A DNA stretch of 8,001 nt. Source: Castellaniella sp. UBA6218. GTDB lineage: Bacteria; Pseudomonadota; Gammaproteobacteria; Burkholderiales; Burkholderiaceae_B. The stretch lies in contig DISE01000028.1 of assembly GCA_002421865.1 (NCBI GenBank), forward strand, positions 2,702-10,702, written 5' to 3'. Below are positions 1 to 7,531 of the stretch, piece by piece. The notes beneath the pieces are model-generated. The model searched no databases. It saw nothing but the letters and a program-made list of their open reading frames with translations, and had not been told where the DNA came from. The first letter of the stretch is position 1. The number at the start of each line of letters is the position of its first letter. A program made the translations under genes and the position numbers.

Positions 1-509
1 CCCACCAGGGTGAAGGGCTGCAGGTCGATTTTCACGCTGCGGGCGGCGGGGCCTTCGCCGATCAGGATGTCGATCTGGAAGTCCTCCAGCGCGGGATAGA
101 GGATTTCCTCGACCACCGGCGACAGACGGTGGATCTCGTCGATGAACAGCACATCGTTGCGTTCCAGGTTGGTCAGCATGGCCGCCAGGTCGCCCGGTCG
201 TTCGAGCACCGGACCGGAAGTCTGGCGCAACTGCACGCCCATTTCATGGGCCACGATGTGCGCCAGCGTGGTCTTGCCCAGACCCGGCGGGCCGAACAGC
301 AGCACGTGGTCCAGCGATTCGCCGCGCTGGCGGGCCGCCGCGATGAAGATGTCGAGCTGTTCGCGCACCCGCCGCTGGCCGACATAGTCGCCCAGGGACT
401 TGGGCCGCAGGGCGCGCTCGATGGAATCCTCGGCGCGCGAGGCCACGTCCGGCGTCACCAGACGGGGTTCGGGCGGACGCGCCGAGAGGGAATCTGCTTG
501 GATGGCCAT
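1..509 (-). CDS. ruvB: RuvB, Holliday junction branch migration helicase (5' part, runs off the left edge)
   Basis: RuvB is the AAA+ ATPase that, as hexameric rings bound to RuvA at a Holliday junction, pumps DNA during recombinational repair. Translation from the ATG at 509-507 gives 169 codons beginning MAIQADSLSA. Visible are the RPKSLGDYVGQ segment (about 35-45), Walker A GPPGLGKT (73-80), SGPVLERPGDLAA (98-110) and Walker B LFIDEIH (121-127). RuvB proteins are about 340-355 residues, so roughly the C-terminal half (rest of the AAA+ lid and the winged-helix domain) lies outside. No Shine-Dalgarno precedes the ATG; the start is chosen because MAIQ matches remembered Bordetella RuvB and because the leader holds a LexA-like box. 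No ruvA lies directly upstream; the neighbour is clcB. Identification is secure. Confidence 0.97.
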   Translation of the reverse strand, partial: MAIQADSLSARPPEPRLVTPDVASRAEDSIERALRPKSLGDYVGQRRVREQLDIFIAAARQRGESLDHVLLFGPPGLGKTTLAHIVAHEMGVQLRQTSGPVLERPGDLAAMLTNLERNDVLFIDEIHRLSPVVEEILYPALEDFQIDILIGEGPAARSVKIDLQPFTLV

Positions 510-514
510 GAAAA

Positions 515-534
515 GACTGTGTCGATATCCAGTA
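515..534 (-). promoter_or_regulatory. Candidate LexA (SOS) box in the ruvB leader
   Basis: Read on the minus strand, the core is CTGG-N8-ACAG, against the CTGT-N8-ACAG form used by E. coli-type LexA. The 20-base window starting TACTGGATAT matches the E. coli consensus at about 15 of 20 positions by hand count. It ends 5 bases before the ruvB ATG and lies downstream of a candidate -10, a position where a repressor could block initiation or early elongation. ruvAB is a classical SOS operon in E. coli, which supports the call. One half-site carries one mismatch. Confidence 0.6.
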
Positions 535-550
535 TCGGGACGGTACCGGG

Positions 551-559
551 ATTATGCCA
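551..559 (-). promoter_or_regulatory. Candidate extended -10 promoter element for ruvB
   Basis: The minus strand reads TGGCATAAT: an extended -10 TGn followed by CATAAT (5 of 6 to TATAAT). No good -35 is seen 16-18 bases upstream, as is usual for extended -10 promoters. The predicted start would leave a leader of about 35 bases containing the LexA-like box. This would let ruvB be transcribed independently of clcB. Confidence 0.4.
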
Positions 560-609
560 TCCCTGCGGCGTCGCCGGCCGTCACGAACGATTCCAGCGGG
601 GCGACTCGT

Positions 610-2331
610 TCAGAAATCCCCCAAGGCACGCTTCAATTGCGAATAGCGTTCCAGCAGGTCGGACTTGTAGACCACCCCCAACAGCCGGGCGGGCCGGTCG
701 CGGCTGATCACCGGCAGCCGCTCCCCCTGGAAGGCGCTGAACTGCGCCTGGGCCTCGTCCAGGCTCAGGTCGGGATACAGGGGCCTGACGAAGTCCAGCC
801 GCAGCACGTCACCGCAAGTCTTGGACTGCACGTCGGTTTCGGCCAGCATCATGCGGGTCAGATCCTGCTGGGCGATCACGCCCTGCCAGGCGTCCTCGGC
901 ATCGACCACGTACAGGTACTTCACCGGATAGTCCAGGAACATCTCCTGCGCGCGACGCACCGGCGCGTCCGTGCGGATCACAGTTTCCGCCGGCCGCATC
1001 AGGCTGTCGAGCCGGTCGTGGCGCAGCCGCCGGCGCAGCGCCTGGTTGTCCTCGTGGCGCAGGGTGACCTGGTACATCACCGCCTGGGCGAGGCCGCGCG
1101 ACACGAAATACGCCGCCACGCAGGCCAGCACCAGCGGCAGCACCATCTGGTAGCTCAGCGTCATCTCGAAGATCATCAGAATCGCCATGAAGGGCGCACT
1201 GGTCGCGGCCGCCAGGAAGGCCCCCATGCCGACCAGGGTCAGGACCGTGCCGTGGCCCGCCAGCGCGGGCCAGACGCCCCCCAGCCCCTGGGCGAACAGG
1301 GTACCCAGCGCCGCGCCGACGAACAGAGTCGGAGTGAACACCCCGCCCACGGCGCCCGAGCCGGCCGTGAGCGCCGTGGCCAGCACCTTGCAAAGCAGGA
1401 TCCACAGCACCATCTGCCAGGCCTGGGGCTGGTGCAGCAGGGACACGACCACGCTGTAGCCATTGCCCGCCATCTGCGGCATGCCGGTGAGCACGCCTCC
1501 CAGGAGCAACCCGCCCAGGGCCAGGCTCAAGGGCAGCGGCAGGCCGGCACGGCCGAACAGCGACTTCACCCCGTGGATGCAGCGCAGGAACTGCGGCGCC
1601 CCCACACCGGCCAGAATGCCCAGGGCCAGGCTGGGCAGCAGCAGGGCCGCCGGCACGGCCTCCAGATCCGGCATGGCATAAAGCGCCACATAGTGGCCGC
1701 TCAGCCGCATGACCAGGTTCGACACGGCGGCCGCCACCAGCAACGGGCCGAAATTCTGGAAGGACATGGACCCGAGGATGATCTCGCCCACGAACACGGC
1801 GCCGGCGATAGGCGCGCCATAGGCGGCCGACACCCCCGCCGCCGCCCCGCACGCCACCAGCAGGCGCAAGGGCGCCGTGCCCGAGCGCAACAGCCGGCCC
1901 AGCACCGAGCCCCATAGTGCGGCCAGGTGCACCATGGCGCCCTCGCGGCCGATGGAGCCGCCCGTGGCGACCGTGCACAGAGAGGACAGTGAGCGCAGCA
2001 GACCCTGACGCACGGACATGTGCCCGTCGCCGATGGCGACGGCTTCCATGTAATCGGAATGCGCTTCACGCGAAACGCGCCGGGCGGCCACCAGCAGCCC
2101 TCCGGCACACAGGCCGCCGATAGCGGGCGCCAGGAGACGCATCCACCAGGGCAGGTCGCGCATCACCTGGGTGATGGCACCCGAATGCCCGGCGAACAGC
2201 CACTGGACCCCATGGATGCCGGCATGAAAGGCGATCGTCACCCCGGCGCCACCGACGCCGGCCAGGGCCGCCCAGCACAGCATGGCGATCGCGCCATCGG
2301 TCCGCAGGTGCAGATCCGGCCCCCTCATCAT
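610..2331 (-). CDS. clcB: ClcB-type CLC chloride channel/transporter with C-terminal CBS domain pair
   Basis: This 573-residue inner-membrane protein of the CLC family conducts or exchanges anions, chiefly chloride. Hydrophobic helices fill about residues 15-425. Family motifs are AHSDYMEA (90-97, the GSGIP-equivalent region), GSIGREGAM (125-133, with gating glutamate Glu130), GSGAVGGVFTPTLF (324-337) and a tyrosine near 420 that may equal the ion-coordinating Tyr445 of E. coli ClcA. GREGA rather than GREGP, and DYMEA, match E. coli ClcB as I recall it. E. coli ClcB is about 420 residues; here the extra 140 form two CBS domains (about 440-500 and 505-568), regulatory modules that often bind adenine nucleotides. 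The internal proton glutamate of ClcA (Glu203) is Ile184 here, so proton coupling may be absent or different. Two ATGs are adjacent at 2331 and 2328; AAAGG at 2340-2336 is better spaced for the second. The gene follows cydB by 22 bp and is probably in the same operon. Confidence 0.93.
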   Translation of the reverse strand: MMRGPDLHLRTDGAIAMLCWAALAGVGGAGVTIAFHAGIHGVQWLFAGHSGAITQVMRDLPWWMRLLAPAIGGLCAGGLLVAARRVSREAHSDYMEAVAIGDGHMSVRQGLLRSLSSLCTVATGGSIGREGAMVHLAALWGSVLGRLLRSGTAPLRLLVACGAAAGVSAAYGAPIAGAVFVGEIILGSMSFQNFGPLLVAAAVSNLVMRLSGHYVALYAMPDLEAVPAALLLPSLALGILAGVGAPQFLRCIHGVKSLFGRAGLPLPLSLALGGLLLGGVLTGMPQMAGNGYSVVVSLLHQPQAWQMVLWILLCKVLATALTAGSGAVGGVFTPTLFVGAALGTLFAQGLGGVWPALAGHGTVLTLVGMGAFLAAATSAPFMAILMIFEMTLSYQMVLPLVLACVAAYFVSRGLAQAVMYQVTLRHEDNQALRRRLRHDRLDSLMRPAETVIRTDAPVRRAQEMFLDYPVKYLYVVDAEDAWQGVIAQQDLTRMMLAETDVQSKTCGDVLRLDFVRPLYPDLSLDEAQAQFSAFQGERLPVISRDRPARLLGVVYKSDLLERYSQLKRALGDF

Positions 2332-2332
2332 G

Positions 2333-2362
2333 AGGCCTTTTGACGCCGCGCGCTCAAGGCCT
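2333..2362 (-). promoter_or_regulatory. Imperfect inverted repeat over the cydB stop and clcB ribosome-binding site
   Basis: On the minus strand AGGCCTTGA (2362-2354, ending in the cydB stop TGA) is followed after 10 bases by TCAAAAGGCCT (2343-2333). These pair as a stem of seven bases (AGGCCTT/AAGGCCT) with a possible TGA/TCA extension. The right arm includes the AAAGG that should serve as the clcB ribosome-binding site. A hairpin here could couple clcB translation to ribosomes finishing cydB. It is not a terminator: no T-run follows in the direction of transcription. Confidence 0.35.
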
Positions 2363-3403
2363 GAAATCCGGCGGACTGGGCGGCCGCGACCGGCCCAGCA
2401 TGCGCCAGTACACCCAGAGATTGAAGATCAGCGCCACCGGCAGCGCAATCACGACGGCCGACAAGGCCAGGCGCAGTGTCGCCACCGGCGCGGCGGCGTC
2501 CCACAATGTGATCTCGTCCAGCACCAGGTAGGGAAAGAAACTGTAGGCCAGGCCGCCCAGCACGATCAGCACGATCACCAGGACCAGGGCGTAAGGCAGG
2601 GCCGAGGCGCGATAGCTTTGACTGATCATGCGCTGCAACGTCATTTCCGTCAGGACGAAACACGCCAGCAGCGTGCTCCAGACGAGTCCGACCGCCAGCC
2701 AGTGCGAGCCGTCGCCCCATTTCAGGAACACCCCGGCGTTGGAGAAATCCAGCACCACCGACACGCCCACGGCGCCCACGGCGCCCCAACGCAAGGTGCG
2801 GCGGGCCCAGCCCACGGCGCGCACACGCAGTTCGCCCGCCTCGCGCATCATCAGCCAGGCTGCTCCCAGCAGGCTGTAGACCGCGACGGCGCATCCGCCC
2901 ATCAGGACCGCGAAGCCGGTGTTGCCACCACCCGGCTGGTACGCCACCGCCACGCGCGCCAGGATATAGCCATGGGAAAACGCGACCAGCACGGCGCCCG
3001 CGCCGAAGCCGAACTGCCAGCGGCCCTGGTGCTCGGCCGGCGCACGCAAGCGCCATTCGAAGCACACAGAGCGCAGCATCGTGCCCAGGGCCAGCAGCGA
3101 CAGCGGCAGATACAGACGTCCCAGAGTCTGGGGCCAGGCATAGGGAAACGCCACCGCGAACAGCCCGACTCCGAGGAACACCCAGAATTCGTTGGCGTCG
3201 CGCCAGGGGCCCAGCAGCGACAGCATGCGCGGCCGCAAGGCGGGCGGCGCCACCAGGGACACGCAGCCCACGCCGATGTCGAAACCGTCCAGCAGCACGC
3301 CCGCCACGACGATGGCGAAGAACACGACAATCAGCGCCAGGGGAATCCAGAAGGCCGGATCCTGGGCGCCCAGACCCAGCAAGGCCGCGAGAGAATCGAT
3401 CAT
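2354..3403 (-). CDS. cydB: CydB, cytochrome bd-type subunit II
   Basis: This 349-residue membrane protein is homologous to subunit II of cytochrome bd quinol oxidase, which carries no haem ligands of its own but supports subunit I and forms a proton path. The hallmarks align in order with E. coli CydB: VLLDGFDIGVG (37-46), PWRDANEFW (66-74; Asp69 matches the Asp58 of the E. coli proton channel, and Arg68 replaces Trp57), GLFAVAFPYAW (80-90), EITLWDA (297-303) and WVYWRMLGR (330-338). Several hydrophobic helices cover most of the chain. The ATG at 3403 overlaps the cydA-like stop by 4 bp (ATGA) and is preceded at about 5 bases by GGGGA (3413-3409), so translation is probably coupled. A longer in-frame GTG start upstream is rejected because it lies inside the cydA-like gene and adds non-family residues. 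No cydX follows; clcB does. The family call is firm; whether it belongs to a working oxidase is doubtful given its partner. Confidence 0.9.
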   Translation of the reverse strand: MIDSLAALLGLGAQDPAFWIPLALIVVFFAIVVAGVLLDGFDIGVGCVSLVAPPALRPRMLSLLGPWRDANEFWVFLGVGLFAVAFPYAWPQTLGRLYLPLSLLALGTMLRSVCFEWRLRAPAEHQGRWQFGFGAGAVLVAFSHGYILARVAVAYQPGGGNTGFAVLMGGCAVAVYSLLGAAWLMMREAGELRVRAVGWARRTLRWGAVGAVGVSVVLDFSNAGVFLKWGDGSHWLAVGLVWSTLLACFVLTEMTLQRMISQSYRASALPYALVLVIVLIVLGGLAYSFFPYLVLDEITLWDAAAPVATLRLALSAVVIALPVALIFNLWVYWRMLGRSRPPSPPDFRP

Positions 3404-4734
3404 GCGCGTCCCCGATGACGGGCCACCGGCACCACACCGTAACGGGTGGCGTGCCTGAACAGCTGGTGGAAGCCCGCGGCCAGCGCCCCGTAGACCACGA
3501 TCTGCAGGCACAGGACGGCCCAGAGGACCCCCTCGCCCGCGTCCGTGCCGATCTCGCGCAGCGAGACCGTGCCCTGAATGGCATACGGCAGACTGCCGAC
3601 CAGCAAATGGCCCCAGCCCGCCGCCTGCAGAATCACGGCCAGCCAGGCCATGGCCCGCAGCCCGATGCGGTCGGCCCGCGACAGGCTGTCGGGCTCATGG
3701 CCCAGGCGGCGGCCCCGCCACAGCGCCCACGCGGCCATCGCGACGAGCACGCCGGTCAGCAGCACGGCCAGGCGCGCCGACAGATAGGTGGTCAACAGAG
3801 GAGGCCGGATGCCCGCCAGGTCGTTCAATCCCCGTAAGGGCCCTTCGGCCGGCAGCCGCGCCCACTCGGGCCAGTCGGCCGGTCCTTGCAGACGCCAGGC
3901 GTCGCGTCCCTGGGATGCATCCGGCCAGGCCGCCAGGGACAGGCGCTCCGGCGGACCGCTGGTCCATTGCGGCACCACGGCCGCCACGCGCGCCGGCTGC
4001 AGCGGCAGCAACTCCCGCCCCAGGACCGCCGCCAGCAGCGCCTGCAGCACCAGGGCCAGCAGCACCAGCCGCAGCCCCCAGGCATAGACGCTGCGGTCGC
4101 CCGCATCGCTGGGACGGGCCTCGGTGCGCCAGGCGGTCACGGCCAGCATCAGCGTCGCTGCAAGCAGCAGGCCGCCGGCCAGCAGCACCCCGAACAGCGC
4201 GGGCGCGAGGCCGCCGCCCAACACCTCCAGCCAGTCCGACACCCGATAGCGGCCCTCGGACAGGATCGCGCCCGCCGGCCACTGGAGCCAGGCCAGCAGC
4301 GTGGCGAGCCACCAGGCCGTCAGGGAAGTACCCAGCGCCACCATGCCCACGACCAGCGTGTGCGCCCGGTCGGACAGGGACCGCTGGCCATACAGCATGG
4401 CGCCCAGGAAACAGGATTTGAAAATGAAGGCCGTCAGCACCGCCATGCCCATCAGCGGGCCCGCGACCTCGCCCGCCCGGTCCATGAAGCCCGGCCACAG
4501 CGTGCCCAGCTGCAGCAGCAGCGGCAGACTGGCGGCGAAGCCGAGAATCAGGGACAGGGCGAACACGCGCGCCCAGAAGCGATAGGCGAGCAGCGCCGCC
4601 TGGCTGCGGCCGGCGAACAGCCGGAAGCCGAACAACACCCAGGCCAGGCCCAGTTCCAGCGCCAGGAAGAACAGCACGAACCCCAGGCTCAGATAAAACT
4701 GGGACAGCGACAGAACCCATGCGGTTTGCGTCAT
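3400..4734 (-). CDS. CydA-like membrane protein (cytochrome bd superfamily subunit I) lacking haem ligands
   Basis: This 444-residue polytopic protein aligns by hand with CydA end to end: LSLSQFYLSLGFVLFF (8-23), FKSCFLGAMLYGQ (105-117), ALGTSLTAWWL (133-143), a Q-loop start (QPARVAAVVPQW, 246-257), YLSARLAV (317-324) and GWGHLLVGSLPYAI (373-386). True CydA binds haems b558, b595 and d and oxidises quinol. Here every canonical ligand is replaced: His19 by Val20, His186 by Val183, Met393 by Ala323, Glu99 by Ala98, Glu107 by Lys106, Glu445 by Ala371 and GRQPW by GSLPY. No histidine occurs before residue 125 or between 126 and 344. It is shorter than E. coli CydA (522 residues), mainly through a reduced Q-loop. 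The frame is intact, so it is not an obvious pseudogene. The ATG at 4734 is where homology starts; no clear ribosome-binding site is seen. It overlaps cydB by 4 bp. An automatic label of quinol oxidase subunit I would be misleading; I infer a non-oxidase role, unknown. Confidence 0.85.
   Translation of the reverse strand: MTQTAWVLSLSQFYLSLGFVLFFLALELGLAWVLFGFRLFAGRSQAALLAYRFWARVFALSLILGFAASLPLLLQLGTLWPGFMDRAGEVAGPLMGMAVLTAFIFKSCFLGAMLYGQRSLSDRAHTLVVGMVALGTSLTAWWLATLLAWLQWPAGAILSEGRYRVSDWLEVLGGGLAPALFGVLLAGGLLLAATLMLAVTAWRTEARPSDAGDRSVYAWGLRLVLLALVLQALLAAVLGRELLPLQPARVAAVVPQWTSGPPERLSLAAWPDASQGRDAWRLQGPADWPEWARLPAEGPLRGLNDLAGIRPPLLTTYLSARLAVLLTGVLVAMAAWALWRGRRLGHEPDSLSRADRIGLRAMAWLAVILQAAGWGHLLVGSLPYAIQGTVSLREIGTDAGEGVLWAVLCLQIVVYGALAAGFHQLFRHATRYGVVPVARHRGRA
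3409..3413 (-). promoter_or_regulatory. Ribosome-binding site of cydB
   Basis: GGGGA on the minus strand lies 5 bases before the cydB ATG, inside the last codons of the cydA-like gene. It fixes the cydB start at the ATGA overlap and argues for translational coupling of the two subunits. Confidence 0.6.
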
Positions 4735-4864
4735 AATGTGCGCTAGTTTATATGAACCCCTTTCAAGCCTGTACGCCTTTCGCGGCCCCAGCCGGCCGGC
4801 CTCTGCGCGAACATGGCAAAATGCCCGTTTACCTTCCCGCCCCAGGGGCTCGTATCCTCGCACC
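4735..4864. promoter_or_regulatory. Divergent promoter region between the cydA-like gene and glnS
   Basis: This 130-bp spacer separates two genes transcribed away from each other and must hold promoters for both. On the cydA side an AT-rich patch gives TATAAA (minus strand, 4752-4747) with a poor -35 (CGTACA, 4775-4770, spacing 17). This would leave a leader of only about 6 bases. A small dyad TGAA-N5-TTCA lies at 4753-4765. On the glnS side TTTACC (4828-4833) and TATCCT (4853-4858) form a weak pair with 19-base spacing; the start would fall near the ATG itself. AGGGG at 4844-4848 is 16 bases from the ATG, too far for a normal ribosome-binding site. All elements are weak matches found by eye. 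No FNR/ANR box (TTGAT-N4-ATCAA) was found. Confidence 0.4.
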
Positions 4865-6616
<1,752 letters not shown>

Positions 6617-6622
6617 ACCATC

Positions 6623-7426
6623 ATGCCCAAGACCGCCGCCGCCCTGGACTTCAAGAGCGCATCCCTGCACGTCCTGCGGGCCGTGCTGCACACGGCCGAC
6701 ACCGCCGAGCTGACCCGGGCGCTGGAACAGCGCATGAAGGAAGCCGGCGCCTTCTACGAGAACGAGCCCGTGGTGCTCGACGCCCAGGGCCTGGACCAGG
6801 CGCCGGACTGGGAGGCGCTGGCCACCGCCTTGCGCCACCACCGGCTGCACCCGATCGGCGTCCGGGCGCCGCAGGCCCTGCTGGCCTCGGCCCACCAGGC
6901 CGGCCTGGCGCCCCTGGACATCTCCACGGGGCGCCAGGAAAGTCGCGTCGACGCACCCGCCAAGACAGCCCAGACGCGCAAGCCCGCACCGGAAGCCGGG
7001 CCCGCCCGCACCGCGAAGTCGACGTCCCCCGAATCGCCGGTTGACACCGACACGTCGGCGGCACCGACCGAAGCCGGCGCGCACGCCGAGACCCTGGTGA
7101 TCCGTCACCCGCTGCGATCCGGCCAACGCATCTATGCGCGCGGGGGCGACCTGATCGTCATGGGCATGGTCAGCCAGGGCGCCGAGGTCATCGCCGACGG
7201 CCACATCCACGTCTACGGCCCGCTGCGCGGCAAGGCCATGGCCGGCGCGCGCGGGAATCCGCACGCCATGATCCTGACCACCCAGCTCGATCCGGAACTG
7301 CTGGCCATCGCCGGCGTCTACCGGGTGGTCGAAACCCGCCTGCCCGAGACGCTGCACAACCGCCCCGCACAAATCGAGCTGGACGGCGACACGCTGCGCA
7401 TCCGGGCGCTGCAGGCCGGGCATTGA
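6623..7426 (+). CDS. minC: MinC, septum site-determining protein (FtsZ inhibitor)
   Basis: MinC blocks FtsZ ring assembly away from midcell; MinD recruits it to the membrane and MinE drives its oscillation. The 267 residues divide into an N-terminal MinC_N domain (about 7-100; starts LDFKSASLHVLRAVLHT), a hydrophilic linker rich in Ala, Pro, Thr and Ser (about 101-155), and a C-terminal beta-helix domain (about 157-265) that dimerises and binds MinD. The latter carries RSGQRIYARGGDLIVMG (165-181), the NADGHIHVYG-like ADGHIHVYGPLRGKAMAGA (191-209) and the LDPELLAIAGVYR segment (222-234). E. coli MinC is 231 residues; the excess is mostly linker. The ATG is 6 bases after the glnS stop and has no Shine-Dalgarno, so translation may depend on coupling to glnS. 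minD follows after a 105-bp gap. Confidence 0.96.
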   Translation: MPKTAAALDFKSASLHVLRAVLHTADTAELTRALEQRMKEAGAFYENEPVVLDAQGLDQAPDWEALATALRHHRLHPIGVRAPQALLASAHQAGLAPLDISTGRQESRVDAPAKTAQTRKPAPEAGPARTAKSTSPESPVDTDTSAAPTEAGAHAETLVIRHPLRSGQRIYARGGDLIVMGMVSQGAEVIADGHIHVYGPLRGKAMAGARGNPHAMILTTQLDPELLAIAGVYRVVETRLPETLHNRPAQIELDGDTLRIRALQAGH

Positions 7427-7531
7427 ACGGGCCGTCACATCCGGACACGCCCCGTCGGCGGCGAAGCGGCCTTCCCGGGGCATTTTGCTTTACGATGTCA
7501 TGAATTTTTCGAACAGGGGAACACAGTCACC
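7427..7531 (+). promoter_or_regulatory. minC-minD spacer with a GC-rich inverted repeat and a possible minD promoter
   Basis: This 105-bp gap is long for genes usually translated together. GCCCCG (7449-7454) and CGGGGC (7476-7481) form a six-base inverted repeat around a 21-base loop, followed by ATTTTGCTTT, which loosely resembles a weak intrinsic terminator. Just after it, TACGAT (7491-7496; 4 of 6 to TATAAT) is a possible -10 with no good -35. Together they could partly separate minD(E) from glnS-minC transcription. All of this is by eye and weak. Confidence 0.3.
7515..7520 (+). promoter_or_regulatory. Ribosome-binding site of minD
   Basis: AGGGGA ends 11 bases before the minD ATG at 7532. 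It is the clearest Shine-Dalgarno on the plus strand here and contrasts with minC, which has none. It supports the chosen minD start. Confidence 0.55.

Noticed and set aside
541..548. The 8-bp palindrome CGGTACCG near the ruvB -10.
   Set aside because: It is too short and matches no known operator; the LexA-like box close by explains the region better.
400..1917. A 505-codon open frame on the plus strand over clcB.
   Set aside because: Its translation is low-complexity and rich in Arg, Gln and His; it is the reverse-frame shadow of a CLC gene with clear motifs.
2282..3418. A 378-codon open frame on the plus strand over cydB.
   Set aside because: It is antisense to cydB, Gln/Arg/His-rich and without recognisable motifs or a ribosome-binding site.
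2328..3584. A 418-codon minus-strand open frame overlapping cydB.
   Set aside because: It is in the wrong frame relative to the CydB motifs and Arg/Gly-rich.
3695..4720. A 341-codon minus-strand open frame overlapping the cydA-like gene in another frame.
   Set aside because: It lies in a shifted frame of the cydA-like gene; that gene's own frame carries all bd-family motifs and membrane segments, whereas this one is Gly/Ala/Arg-rich. I also considered that a frameshift might explain the missing ligands, but the family motifs stay in one frame throughout.
4753..4765. A possible FNR/ANR site in the cydA-like promoter, expected for a bd oxidase.
   Set aside because: The sequence TGAACCCCTTTCA does not fit TTGAT-N4-ATCAA in either orientation beyond a few bases.
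7449..7490. A strong intrinsic terminator between minC and minD.
   Set aside because: The stem is only six pairs with a 21-base loop, and the T-rich stretch is interrupted; it is kept only as a weak candidate within the spacer description.
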